From positions 1-64,000 of the forward strand of contig PKUH01000004.1 of NCBI GenBank assembly GCA_002869615.1: 64,000 nt of DNA, given 5' to 3'. Under the pieces are notes generated by a model. The model was given only the letters and a program-made list of their open reading frames with translations. It was not told the DNA's origin and searched no databases. Source of the stretch: Desulfuromonas sp. GTDB taxonomy: Bacteria > Desulfobacterota > Desulfuromonadia > Desulfuromonadales > UBA2294. The position numbers and the translations under genes are program-made. Positions 8,587 to 17,014 of the stretch are shown one piece after another; position 1 is the first letter of the stretch; each line of letters starts with the position of its first letter.

Positions 8587-10263
8587 ATGAGCACTGCTCG
8601 TGCCGACAAGGCAGGTATTCCGATTGAACGTCGTCACGTCAGCTGGTTGCTCTTTTCAAGGTTTCTCATAACAACTCTTTTTCTCGGGGGCACCATTGTT
8701 TATCAGTGGCGCTCCCTTTCTTTTTCCCAGCCGCAAATCCCCCTGTTGTATGCCCTGACCGCTCTGACTTATGTACAGACAGTGATTTCTGCTTTACTGC
8801 TGTCAAATGCCCGCCGTCTCAGGCAGTTTGTCCAGGTTCAGGTCGGCTGGGACCTCCTGCTCGCCTTATTGATTATCTACCTGACCGGTGGTCTAGAGAG
8901 CCAGTTTTCATTTCTTTATATTCTGATCATTTTCAGCGCCTCGATTTTTCTTCCGCGACGTGATGTCATTATCGTCGCAGCGGCCTCTGCTATACTGTAT
9001 GGCAGTCTGCTCGATCTGCAGTATTTTCAGTACCTGCCCCCCCTATGGGAGTATGCGCCGCCGCAGTTGATTGACGGGGGCGAGGTGCTCTATGCAGTGT
9101 TCATTAATGTTTCAGCTTTTTTTCTGGTTGCGATTCTCAGCGCCCAGTTATCCGAACGGGGACGACGCAGCGAGATTGCCCTCGAGAAGAAGGCGATTGA
9201 TTTCGATGAACTGGAAAATCTGAATCGGACGATTCTGGCCAATATCAACAGCGGCCTGATGCTGATCAACCGCAGTGGCCGGATCCGCTCCTATAATGCC
9301 GCCGCAATCAGGATCACCGGCTATGCTCTGGAAGATATCTACGACCGGGATGTCCGCGAGATCTTCACCGGCTTCGATGTCTATGCCGATGGCGAGTTTA
9401 ATGTTATCAGCCGTGGTCAGGGCAGCTTTGTCGGTAAGGAAGGGCAGGACCGGACACTCGGTTTTACCTCGACGCTGGTTTCTGATGCCGACGGCGTCAC
9501 TATCGGCCTGCTGGTTGTCTTTCAGGATTTGACCGAGTTCCTGGAAATGGAAGACCAACTGCAAAGAGCGGATCGTCTGGCTGCGGTCGGACGGCTCGCT
9601 TCCGGCATGGCCCATGAAATCCGCAACCCGCTCGCATCAATCAGCGGTTCGGTTCAATTGCTCATGGAGGATGAAGATCTGCCGGAGGAGGATCGCCGAC
9701 TGATGGGGATTGTCATTCGTGAAGCCGACCGATTAAACAAGCTATTGACCGATTTTCTCTCTTTCGCCAAGCCGGCCCGGCCGGAACCGACTGAGTTTGA
9801 TATCTATGAGCTTTTGCAGGAACTGGTCGAAATGATCCGGGGTGATCGACGCTTTGTCGGTATTTCGATAGATATCGATTGCCGCCCGGACCGAACAGTT
9901 TATGCTGATCGTTCCCTGATTCGCCAGGTCCTGTGGGATCTGGCGATCAATGCTGCCGAAGCGATGCAGGGGCAAGGCGCAATAACGATTGGTTTGTTGC
10001 CGGATCTGTCGGTTATTTATGTACAGGATTCCGGCCCGGGGATTCCGGCCGAAATCAGGGGGAAGGTTTTCGAGCCTTTTTTTACGACCAAAAATTCCGG
10101 GACCGGCCTCGGGCTGGCAACGGTTTACTCGATTGTTGAAGCGCATGGCGGCCAGATCGATGTCGAAACGAATAATGGCGACGGTACCCGGTTTGTTATT
10201 TCATTGCCTGCAAAAAGGTCCTCTTATGCTATTTTCACATCAGGACAATTAGAGGAAGAGTAG
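8587..10263 (+). CDS. pilS: PilS-type membrane sensor histidine kinase
   Basis: Likely kinase partner of PilR, controlling pilA transcription. The 558-residue protein has about six N-terminal transmembrane helices (residues 20-185), a PAS domain (about 205-315), a HisKA domain with the phospho-acceptor His343 in SGMAHEIRNPLAS, and a HATPase domain with DSGPGIP and TGLGLATVYSIV boxes. In well-studied species PilS senses pilin levels in the inner membrane. pilR starts 14 nt downstream with a good AAGGAG site, so the two are co-expressed. Confidence 0.9.
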   Translation: MSTARADKAGIPIERRHVSWLLFSRFLITTLFLGGTIVYQWRSLSFSQPQIPLLYALTALTYVQTVISALLLSNARRLRQFVQVQVGWDLLLALLIIYLTGGLESQFSFLYILIIFSASIFLPRRDVIIVAAASAILYGSLLDLQYFQYLPPLWEYAPPQLIDGGEVLYAVFINVSAFFLVAILSAQLSERGRRSEIALEKKAIDFDELENLNRTILANINSGLMLINRSGRIRSYNAAAIRITGYALEDIYDRDVREIFTGFDVYADGEFNVISRGQGSFVGKEGQDRTLGFTSTLVSDADGVTIGLLVVFQDLTEFLEMEDQLQRADRLAAVGRLASGMAHEIRNPLASISGSVQLLMEDEDLPEEDRRLMGIVIREADRLNKLLTDFLSFAKPARPEPTEFDIYELLQELVEMIRGDRRFVGISIDIDCRPDRTVYADRSLIRQVLWDLAINAAEAMQGQGAITIGLLPDLSVIYVQDSGPGIPAEIRGKVFEPFFTTKNSGTGLGLATVYSIVEAHGGQIDVETNNGDGTRFVISLPAKRSSYAIFTSGQLEEE

Positions 10264-10277
10264 AAGGAGAAATTCTG

Positions 10278-11678
10278 GTGGCAAACAGTTATCGAATCCT
10301 TGTCGTTGATGATGAAGCGAGCATGCGTGATTTTCTCAGCATCATGTTGCATCGCGAAGGTTACCATGTTGATGCTGCAATCGACGGTGCCCAGGCGGTC
10401 AAACATCTCAGAGATCACAATTACGACCTGGTCATCAGCGACATCCAGATGCCGCAGCTCAATGGTCTCCAGTTGCTCAAGCATGTCAAGGAGCGCAATC
10501 CGGAAACCGTCGTTATCATGATCACCGCTTTTTCGAGTACCGAGGAAGCGGTTGAAGCGATGAAGCAGGGGGCGTATGACTATATTACCAAGCCGTTTAA
10601 GAACGAGGAGATCAGGCTGGTCATTAATAATGCTCTGGAGCGCAAGCTGTTGCGCCAGGAAAACGTTGAGCTGAAAAAAGCACTGGAGCAGCGCTATTCC
10701 TTCTCCGGGCTGATCGGCAAGAGCAAGCCGATGCAGTAGGTCTTCAACCTGATCGAGAAGGTTGCAGCGAGTAAGGTCAATGTCTTGATTACCGGGGAGA
10801 GTGGCACCGGCAAGGAACTGGTCGCCAGGGCGGTTCACTACCAGTCAGAACGCAAGGGGCAGCCTTTCATGCCGATCAATTGCGGCGCCATCCCGGAGAA
10901 TCTCCTCGAAAGCGAGCTGTTCGGACATGAAAAGGGTTCTTTTACCGGGGCCAATGTACAAAAAAAAGGTCTTTTCGAAATTGCTCATGGCGGGACGATC
11001 TTTCTCGATGAAATCGCCGAGCTGCCACAGATGATGCAAGTCAAGCTGCTGCGGGTTCTGCAGGAACAGGAGATCCGCCGAGTCGGCGGCACTGAGAATA
11101 TCAAGATAGACGTCCGCCTGATTGCGGCGACCAACAAGGACCTCGACCAGGAGGTCAGCGCCAATCGGTTTCGCGAAGACCTCTTTTACCGGCTTAATGT
11201 TATTCCGCTGCACCTTCCGGCCTTGCGCGATCGGCGCGAGGATATTCCGATGCTGATCGAACATTTTGCCCAGCAGATCAGCGGCAAGGATGAACTCAAA
11301 ATCGAGGAGACCGCGCTGCGACTGATGCTTGATTACAGCTGGCCCGGAAATGTCCGTGAACTGGAGAATGCGATTGAACGATGCCTGGTTCTCGGCATCG
11401 ATGATGAATTGACCGAGGAATGTTTGCCTGCACAGATTCGGAATGGTTCAGCTCGACCCTGTGTCAGCCTTGATCAACTGCCGGAGTCAGGTTTGGATCT
11501 CGATGCTTATCTCGGCGGGATTGAAAAGGAGATTCTGCTCAAGGCGCTCGAGCGTGCCGGCGGGGTTCGCAAAAAAGCGGCCGAACTGCTCGGCATCACC
11601 TTCCGATCAATCCGCTACCGTCTTGCCAAGTATGGTCTGGATGATGAGGATGAAGACTCGTTGATAAAGAATATCTGA
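10278..11678 (+). pseudogene. pilR: PilR-type sigma-54 response regulator with an internal in-frame TAG
   Basis: NtrC-family activator expected to switch on the sigma-54 pilA promoter. Translation starts at GTG 10278 behind AAGGAG (10264-10269). The receiver domain carries Asp55 in LVISDIQMP. The frame then meets TAG at 10737-10739 (codon 154), in the linker before the AAA+ domain, and continues without other damage through Walker A GESGTGKE, the sigma-54 contact loop GSFTGA, Walker B GGTIFLDE, and a Fis-type helix-turn-helix at the C-terminus. A product ending here is a lone receiver domain without ATPase or DNA binding. One base change from GAG, AAG or CAG would create the stop. Full reading gives 466 codons plus stop. 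Confidence 0.86.
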
Positions 11679-11766
11679 GCAGATTCGGAATGCCATCCGG
11701 GCTTTCCTGCCGACTCTCTTAACGGTAGCAATGGGAAGTTGACATCTTTTTCAGGGTTACACTTTG

Positions 11767-11793
11767 TGTCATAGCTCTTGTCAAAATTTGTCA
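11767..11793 (+). promoter_or_regulatory. Candidate PilR enhancer: three TGTCA boxes
   Basis: TGTCA occurs at 11767-11771, 11779-11783 and 11789-11793, spaced 12 and 10 nt, roughly one helical turn. PilR of Pseudomonas is known to bind TGTC-containing repeats upstream of pilA. The cluster lies about 110-135 nt upstream of the sigma-54 promoter, a normal enhancer distance. Assignment to PilR is inference. Confidence 0.5.
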
Positions 11794-11818
11794 CACCTGG
11801 CACAGAATGGTTGATTCA

Positions 11819-11846
11819 GTGACGAGTGACGAGTGACGAGTGACGG
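11819..11846. repeat. Tandem heptamer GTGACGA, four copies
   Basis: Three exact GTGACGA units and a fourth ending in G occupy 11819-11846, between the TGTCA cluster and the sigma-54 promoter. Similar GTGACGA strings occur as short dispersed repeats in related genomes (general recollection). Copy-number change would alter enhancer-promoter spacing by 7 bp per unit. Confidence 0.85.
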
Positions 11847-11899
11847 GTAACTACCTGTAATTGTGTCTTTTTTTATTTGATTAGTTTTGTGTGATAAGT

Positions 11900-11915
11900 T
11901 GGCACGCTGGTTGCT
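11900..11915 (+). promoter_or_regulatory. Sigma-54 (RpoN) promoter of pilA
   Basis: TGGCAC at 11900-11905, five nucleotides, then TTGCT at 11911-11915 match the -24/-12 consensus in spacing and in both invariant dinucleotides (GG 11901-11902, GC 11913-11914). Transcription would start near 11926, giving a leader of about 90 nt before the pilA ATG. Confidence 0.87.
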
Positions 11916-12015
11916 ATTATGAGAGCTCAGTGATTTAACATGTGAAAACGTTTGTTGCGTTTTGCAGAATGTCGGATTGTCCGACCCATTTGTTAACCTC
12001 GAAAGGAGAAAAGGT

Positions 12016-12234
12016 ATGTTGAAGAAATTCAGAAAGAACGAAAAGGGTTTTACCCTGATCGAGCTGCTGATCGTTGTTGCGATCATCGGTATCCTCGCTG
12101 CGATCGCGATTCCGCAGTTTGCTTCCTATCGTCAGAAGGCCTATAACTCGGCCGCTCAGTCTGACCTCAAGAACATGAAGACTGCCATGGAAGCGTATTT
12201 CGCCGATTATCAGGAATACCCGACGTTCCAGTAA
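12016..12234 (+). CDS. pilA: Short aromatic-rich type IV pilin PilA (PilA-N type)
   Basis: Major pilin subunit. The ATG at 12016 follows a strong AAAGGAG site; an upstream in-frame ATG at 11962 would lie in the leader. The 72-residue prepilin has a short basic leader ending KG, then FTLIELLIVVAIIG: Phe at +1, Glu at +5, a PilD site. The mature pilin has only 61 residues and no globular domain, the form found in Geobacter. I count 9 aromatic residues (positions 1, 24, 27, 32, 50, 51, 54, 57, 60). By comparison, the G. sulfurreducens pilin as I recall it has 6. The sigma-54 promoter directly upstream and the Spc-like gene downstream support the identity. Confidence 0.95.
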   Translation: MLKKFRKNEKGFTLIELLIVVAIIGILAAIAIPQFASYRQKAYNSAAQSDLKNMKTAMEAYFADYQEYPTFQ

Positions 12235-12267
12235 AATCAATTAAAGTTTAGACCATAGGAGGTCATG

Positions 12268-12624
12268 ATGAAAAAGATTATTCTGTTTGCAATTATTGCC
12301 CTGTTCCTGGCTGCTCCGGCCATGGCCGCGACCAAGGACTTTACCGGTGGTGGTGATGCGATTGTTACCGGTACCAATGACAAGGAAGCTTCGACCCAGA
12401 TCGCCGTTCTTTCGAACAATGTTGCCGGTCGTTTCGCCGTTTCCGCCGATCAGTTTGCCGCCATTACCAAACATCTGAATGGTTCCAAGAACTATGCGAC
12501 TTCGTCCGAGTCGACCAAGATCTACTGGGAGAACGTTGACGAAGCAAATGAAGGTTCGATGACCTTCGAGATTACCCTCAGCGCATCCGATACGGCTGAC
12601 TTCTCCGCTTGGGATGCCCTGTAA
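12268..12624 (+). CDS. Exported PilA-C / Spc-like pilin partner
   Basis: Small secreted protein next to pilA. I choose ATG 12268 because AGGAGG at 12257-12262 sits 5 nt upstream; ATG 12265 would be too close. The 118-residue product begins with a signal peptide (KKIILFAIIALFLAAPAMA), and the mature part starts ATKDFTGGGDAIVTG and is rich in Thr, Ser and Ala, with no cysteine. In G. sulfurreducens the gene behind pilA (GSU1497, Spc or PilA-C) encodes such a protein, needed for pilin stability and reported to pair with PilA-N in filaments. Assignment rests on position, size and the shared start of the mature protein. A strong terminator follows. Confidence 0.75.
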   Translation: MKKIILFAIIALFLAAPAMAATKDFTGGGDAIVTGTNDKEASTQIAVLSNNVAGRFAVSADQFAAITKHLNGSKNYATSSESTKIYWENVDEANEGSMTFEITLSASDTADFSAWDAL

Positions 12625-12652
12625 AATCTTTAGTTTACAGTTGATTTATGAT

Positions 12653-12683
12653 AAAACGGACGGGTCTTTACCCGTCCGTTTTT
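12653..12683 (+). terminator. Rho-independent terminator after the pilin pair
   Basis: A 13-bp stem (12653-12665 with 12670-12682, loop CTTT) with a GC-rich core ACGGACGGGT is followed by a T run. It separates the sigma-54 pilin transcript from the polysaccharide locus. Confidence 0.9.
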
Positions 12684-12701
12684 GTTTCCGGGAGTGATTG
12701 G

Positions 12702-13505
12702 ATGTCTGCATTTCTCAACCAGGTTCAGCTAACCTTCAAGTGGGCGATCAAGGATCGTGTTTTTTATGCTGTTATCGGGGTTTCTGTCGGTATGTTGCTT
12801 TTGATCCCAGCCCTCAGTTCCTTTTCAATGCGCCAGGTTCAGGAACTTTCGATTACCTTGAGCTTGTCATTGATCTCATTGATGTTGGTCGTCATGGCGG
12901 TTTTGCTTGGCACCTCGGCACTATGGCGGGAGATTGAGAAACGCTATATCATCTCGGTCCTCTCTTTGCCGATTTCCCGCAGTGCTTATCTGCTCGGCAA
13001 GTTTACCGGGGTTGTTCTGATTCTGGTCGCTTGTGCCATGATTCTTGGTCTGATTGCCTCGCTGTTGGTGTTGATTGCGTCCTCGACCTATCCGGCGCAA
13101 AATCCGATTCTCTGGTTTAACTTTGTGGCGGCGATTTTTTTTGAATTATTGAAAAGCATCATCGTCGCCGCGGTCGCTCTCGCCTTTACCAGTGTGGCCA
13201 CAACCTTTTATCTGCCGTTTTTCGGTGCATTCGGGATCTATATCGCCGGCAATGCTTCGCAGGAAGTCTACGACTACATCTCGAGTGAGTATGGCGATTC
13301 CTTCCCGACCCTGGCGAAAGCGATTACCGAGTTTTTTTACTATGTGATCCCTAACTTCAGTGCTTTTGACCTGAAGGTTTATGCCATCTATTCTCTACCC
13401 TTGCCGGCCAAAGGTCTGCTGCTGACGATTACTTATTTCCTGCTGTACAGCTCAGTCCTGGTCGGGATAGCTCTTTTCTGTTTTAACCGGAGGCAGCGGA
13501 TTTGA
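12702..13505 (+). CDS. ABC-2 type transporter permease
   Basis: Probable membrane subunit of an ABC exporter whose ATPase is encoded two genes downstream. The ATG at 12702 has GGAG 7 nt upstream; the longer frame beginning at 12648 would overlap the terminator. The 267-residue product has about six hydrophobic helices, including a paired N-terminal segment and long stretches around residues 50-85, 105-140 and 160-200. No substrate motif is visible. In G. sulfurreducens a similar permease lies behind pilA and spc in the xap (extracellular anchoring polysaccharide) locus, which suggests polysaccharide-related export. Confidence 0.8.
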   Translation: MSAFLNQVQLTFKWAIKDRVFYAVIGVSVGMLLLIPALSSFSMRQVQELSITLSLSLISLMLVVMAVLLGTSALWREIEKRYIISVLSLPISRSAYLLGKFTGVVLILVACAMILGLIASLLVLIASSTYPAQNPILWFNFVAAIFFELLKSIIVAAVALAFTSVATTFYLPFFGAFGIYIAGNASQEVYDYISSEYGDSFPTLAKAITEFFYYVIPNFSAFDLKVYAIYSLPLPAKGLLLTITYFLLYSSVLVGIALFCFNRRQRI

Positions 13506-14359
13506 TTCGCTATCTGCTTTTTATAGCTCTGTTCGGTACCCTTGTTCTGGTGACGATCCCCTTTTCCGGTTATATGAATGACCGGCCGGTCGCGCTGAAG
13601 CTCGGTTATACTCCGCGTGCCGAAGTCCTTAAAATTGTCTCGGGCGAACACCGTTACCTGGTGGCGAGTACCAACGTAATTCGTGTTCTGTTCTACTTCG
13701 GATCGCTCAATGAGGAATATGCGAATCGGAATCTGACTCCGCCTGAATATGCCCGAATGTATGAAACCCTGATTCAATCGGTCAAGTTGGATCCCTATAA
13801 TCAGGATCTTTATTATTTCGCCCAGGCGACATTCACCTGGGATGTCGGCCGTATTAAAGAAGTGAACAAACTGCTTGAATACGGAATGAAATACCGTGTT
13901 GACGACTTTAACCTGCCGTTTTGGGCAGGATTCAATACTGCATATTTCCTGAAGGATTATGACAAGGCAGCCGCTTATATGCAAAAGGCGGCAGAAATTT
14001 CAAACTCACCATTTTTTACCAAGCTGGCGGCCCGCTTTTTCCATGAGGCGGGCCGGAATGACCTCGGTATTGCCTTTCTCGATACCATGATCCGGACAGC
14101 CAAGGATCGTAAAATAAAAGATTCTTTATTGCTGCGCAAAAGAGCATTAGCCCAATTGCGGAATCTGCAGCAGTTAGTTGACCGGTTTCATGGTGAGACC
14201 GGCCTATGGCCTGAGACGATTGATACTCTGAAGGATAAAGGCTACCTCGATTTCATTCCAGCCGACCCGTATGGAGGGGTGTATATTATTGAACCGACAG
14301 GAACCGTTAAGACAACAAGCAACCTGACTTTTTCTCGCGACAATGAGAAAGAAAACTAG
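13502..14359 (+). CDS. Membrane-anchored TPR-like protein of the ABC transporter operon
   Basis: Function not recognised. It starts at TTG 13502, overlapping the permease stop in a TTGA, with GGAGG at 13489-13493. One N-terminal transmembrane helix (about 4-22) precedes a periplasmic helical region (about 85-205) with TPR-like spacing (KLDPYNQDLYYFAQ, DYDKAAAYMQKAAE). The C-terminal 60 residues (ETGLWPETIDTL, IPADPYGGVYII) resemble the C-terminal part of pseudopilin-type proteins. Position between permease and ATPase suggests it is an accessory of that exporter. Confidence 0.6.
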   Translation: MIRYLLFIALFGTLVLVTIPFSGYMNDRPVALKLGYTPRAEVLKIVSGEHRYLVASTNVIRVLFYFGSLNEEYANRNLTPPEYARMYETLIQSVKLDPYNQDLYYFAQATFTWDVGRIKEVNKLLEYGMKYRVDDFNLPFWAGFNTAYFLKDYDKAAAYMQKAAEISNSPFFTKLAARFFHEAGRNDLGIAFLDTMIRTAKDRKIKDSLLLRKRALAQLRNLQQLVDRFHGETGLWPETIDTLKDKGYLDFIPADPYGGVYIIEPTGTVKTTSNLTFSRDNEKEN

Positions 14360-14372
14360 AGGTGTTGATGCA

Positions 14373-15281
14373 ATGACAACTTCTGCGATCCGGATTGAAA
14401 ACCTTGGAAAGTTGTACCGTGGCAAAAAACGACAGTTGGTTCATGCTTTAACAGACCTGAACCTGCAGGTTGGTCAGGGCGAAGTATTTGGGTTTCTCGG
14501 TCCGAACGGCGCCGGAAAGAGTACAACTATCAAGCTACTTCTGGGGCTAATCCAACCAACCAGCGGCGGAGCCTTCCTGTTCAATCAGCCGGTTTCAGAT
14601 GCTTCTTCACGCTTAAGAGTAGGTTATCTTCCGGAAAACCCGGCTTTCTATGATTTTTTGAGTGCCCGCGAGTATCTGTATTTCGTTGCCGGTTCTTTCG
14701 GTATGAAAAAAGAACACATAAAGGAACAATCTGATCGAGTTCTCGAACTACTGCAACTGACAGACGCAGCCAATCGTCCGGTCAGTACCTATAGTAAGGG
14801 CATGGTGCAGCGGCTCGGCCTTGCCCAGACCCTGGTCCATGACCCGGATCTTTACATTTTCGATGAGCCGATGAGCGGCCTTGATCCGATGGGGCGGGCT
14901 CTGGTCAAGAAGATAATTCGAGATCTGAAAGGACAGGGTAAAACAGTCTTCTTCAGTAGTCATATAACGGCTGATGTTGAAAGTGTCTGCGATCGTATTG
15001 GTATAATCGTTAAAGGAGAACTTCGCAGTGAGGAGTCAGTCGGAACTCTTTTGCACGAGAGTATTCAGGGATATTCAGTCTGGGTGCGTGGACCGATTGA
15101 AGTGGACGGGTATCAGGGGCAGCTGGTTGCTGACGATGTATCGGCATTCAGGGTTCCCAAGGAACAGCTTGATCTTTTTATTGCGGCCATTGTCGCCCGG
15201 CAGGATTGCTCGATTCAACTTGTTGAACCAGAACGCAAGGACCTGGAAGCGTTTTTCCTTGATGTTGTGGCGAGGAACTGA
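14373..15281 (+). CDS. ABC transporter ATP-binding protein (XapD-like)
   Basis: Cytoplasmic ATPase for the permease at 12702. ATG 14373 follows GAGGTG by 8 nt and is preferred over the in-frame ATG at 14343 inside the previous gene. The 302-residue product has Walker A GPNGAGKST (about 43-51), signature YSKGMVQRLGLA, Walker B LYIFDEPMSGLDPMG, and H-loop SSHITADVE. The C-terminal extension (about 225-302) is typical of ABC-2 exporters. G. sulfurreducens xapD (GSU1501), in the same position relative to pilA, encodes an ATPase needed for matrix polysaccharide and cytochrome anchoring; equivalence is inferred from synteny. Confidence 0.88.
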   Translation: MTTSAIRIENLGKLYRGKKRQLVHALTDLNLQVGQGEVFGFLGPNGAGKSTTIKLLLGLIQPTSGGAFLFNQPVSDASSRLRVGYLPENPAFYDFLSAREYLYFVAGSFGMKKEHIKEQSDRVLELLQLTDAANRPVSTYSKGMVQRLGLAQTLVHDPDLYIFDEPMSGLDPMGRALVKKIIRDLKGQGKTVFFSSHITADVESVCDRIGIIVKGELRSEESVGTLLHESIQGYSVWVRGPIEVDGYQGQLVADDVSAFRVPKEQLDLFIAAIVARQDCSIQLVEPERKDLEAFFLDVVARN

Positions 15282-17014
15282 TGTCATATTTGCGGCCCGG
15301 GTTTGACCCGATAGTGATTGCGGTCATCGTTCTTGGTGTTTTTTCACCAATCGTTTACGCCGGCTTCAACTCGGTTGATGATATGGTTCTGGTCACATTC
15401 CTGACGAACCTGGATAGCTGGTCACTGGCCGACATTTTTTTTCCAGAGCATGGTTATTATTACCGTCCACTGTTATCCATTACGTTTTATTTTGATCGGA
15501 TCTTGTGGGACCTGAGCCCACAAATCATGCACTTTGAAAATGTATTGTTACATCTTGTAAACGCTCTTCTGGTCTATGCAATTGTTTTTCAGGTTCTTCC
15601 GAAAAATTCAAATTCCAGGCGTATCTGGGCAATTGGTGCATCTTTGTTATTTGGATGCCACCCGATTGTAACAGAATCGGTTAACTTGATTTCAGGACGG
15701 ACAGATTTGCTGGCCGGTGTTTTTATTCTGTTGTCCATATTATTTCTCCTGCGATCAGCACGCACTGAAAATAAATTATTACTTCTTCTCTCGGGGGTCT
15801 TTTTTTTTGTTGCTTGTCTCGCCAAGGAAGTTTCCGTTTTTTACTATCCTGCCGCTCTTGCTTTGTCGATTGCATCGTTCACTCATGGCACCGGTTTCTG
15901 GCGAAAGATCGCGTTGCGACAACAGTATCTGTATGTATTCAGCTTCACTTGTGCCGGCTATTTTCTTCTCAGATATCATGCACTGAAAAGTTCTGACAGT
16001 GGTGTTTCCAGGCTGGCTGAGAGTATTGGTGGCCAGTCTGAAAGCGTGTTCGATACTTTGCGTATCAGCCTCAAGGTGATGGGGTTTTACACCAAAAAGC
16101 TGTTCATCCCTTGGCCTCTAAACTTTGGCATTATCAATGTTTCTGATTACTATCTCGTGGTCGGAGTCGGTCTTGTCCTGTTATGTATCGTCTGGTTGTT
16201 GCGAAACGATCTTGTTTCGGCTTTTTTTCTGACAGCGACCTGTATTACTTCAGCCGCGCTTCTGGTCGTACTTGGAAAGGCTGCCTGGACACCAATTGCT
16301 GAACGTTATCTTTATATTGCCACTGCGCCTTTTGTTCTGGGTTCAGTTGCATGGTTGCATCAATCTAGGAATAAATGGTTTAAAGAAAAAGTTTTAGCCT
16401 GGGGAGGGGTTGTTCTTCTCACTGTTTTTGTTGTGACAACAGGAAATCGAAACTACATTTGGCAGGACAATCTACTGTTGTTTGAAGATACGGTCAGGAA
16501 ATCTCCGGCGTTCATCCCCGCAAAAAACCAGTTGGCCGATGCATTGATTAAAAAAGGGCGCATTGAAGAAGCACAAATTTTAATAGCCGAGGTTTATCAG
16601 AAATCTGAAAACAAAGATTATTCATCCGGTTATATTAACCAGGCAAGATCATTGGCTCATGACGGGAAGCTGGAGAGCGCCAGAGCTATTTTGGTCGAAA
16701 GACGCGACAGTGGAGAAACGGTTGATCCAAATCTGTACCAGGAGTTGGTCATGATTAACTTCAAACGGTTGGAAGCGACGAAAGAAGCGACAGCAAGGCG
16801 AGCGATTTACCAGGAAAACCTTCAGTTACTCAGTTCATATCATGCCATGCGTCCAGGCCCCTTTAATCTTTATCGAATCGGTAAAGCACATCTGTCACTT
16901 GGAAACCGAGAAAAAGCAAAGGAATATTTCGAAAAGGCTTATCAGCAGGCACCTGAAACAGCTCATTATCGTGAACCGGCCCGCAGATTAGCAGAACGGT
17001 TGGGTCATAAATGA
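15281..17014 (+). CDS. TMTC-like GT-C membrane protein with C-terminal TPRs
   Basis: Probable lipid-linked-sugar glycosyltransferase or polysaccharide-associated membrane protein. The 577-residue product has about ten transmembrane helices (residues 10-395), an early luminal loop with the acidic pair FNSVDDMVLV, and the segment HPIVTESVNLISGRTDLL, which is characteristic of TMTC/DUF1736-type mannosyltransferases. The remaining 170 residues are TPR-like (AEVYQKSENKDYSSGY, REKAKEYFEKAYQQAPE). It shares one base with the previous stop (TGATG) and overlaps the next gene by ATGA, so translation is probably coupled. The exact sugar is unknown. Confidence 0.65.
   Translation: MSYLRPGFDPIVIAVIVLGVFSPIVYAGFNSVDDMVLVTFLTNLDSWSLADIFFPEHGYYYRPLLSITFYFDRILWDLSPQIMHFENVLLHLVNALLVYAIVFQVLPKNSNSRRIWAIGASLLFGCHPIVTESVNLISGRTDLLAGVFILLSILFLLRSARTENKLLLLLSGVFFFVACLAKEVSVFYYPAALALSIASFTHGTGFWRKIALRQQYLYVFSFTCAGYFLLRYHALKSSDSGVSRLAESIGGQSESVFDTLRISLKVMGFYTKKLFIPWPLNFGIINVSDYYLVVGVGLVLLCIVWLLRNDLVSAFFLTATCITSAALLVVLGKAAWTPIAERYLYIATAPFVLGSVAWLHQSRNKWFKEKVLAWGGVVLLTVFVVTTGNRNYIWQDNLLLFEDTVRKSPAFIPAKNQLADALIKKGRIEEAQILIAEVYQKSENKDYSSGYINQARSLAHDGKLESARAILVERRDSGETVDPNLYQELVMINFKRLEATKEATARRAIYQENLQLLSSYHAMRPGPFNLYRIGKAHLSLGNREKAKEYFEKAYQQAPETAHYREPARRLAERLGHK

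Larger units (their letters stand above)
11679..12015 (+). promoter_or_regulatory. pilA control region (337 nt without a gene)
   Basis: From left to right this gap holds a cluster of three TGTCA boxes, a four-copy heptamer repeat, a sigma-54 promoter and a leader with two small hairpins (AAAACG/CGTTTT at 11945-11950 and 11958-11963; GTCGGA/TCCGAC at 11971-11976 and 11980-11985). No open frame here looks coding, and I see no clear terminator after pilR. Confidence 0.7.

Noticed and set aside
6739-10739. Alternative genetic code (TGA=Gly or TAG=sense)
   Set aside because: TGA and TAG end many complete genes here, for example aroK and accC with TGA, pilS with TAG, and several ATGA overlaps. The standard code therefore applies.
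11798-11815. Second sigma-54 promoter at TGGCACAGAATGGTTGA
   Set aside because: The -24 part is good, but the -12 part lacks GC at the required distance; spacing is two bases too long for TTGA.
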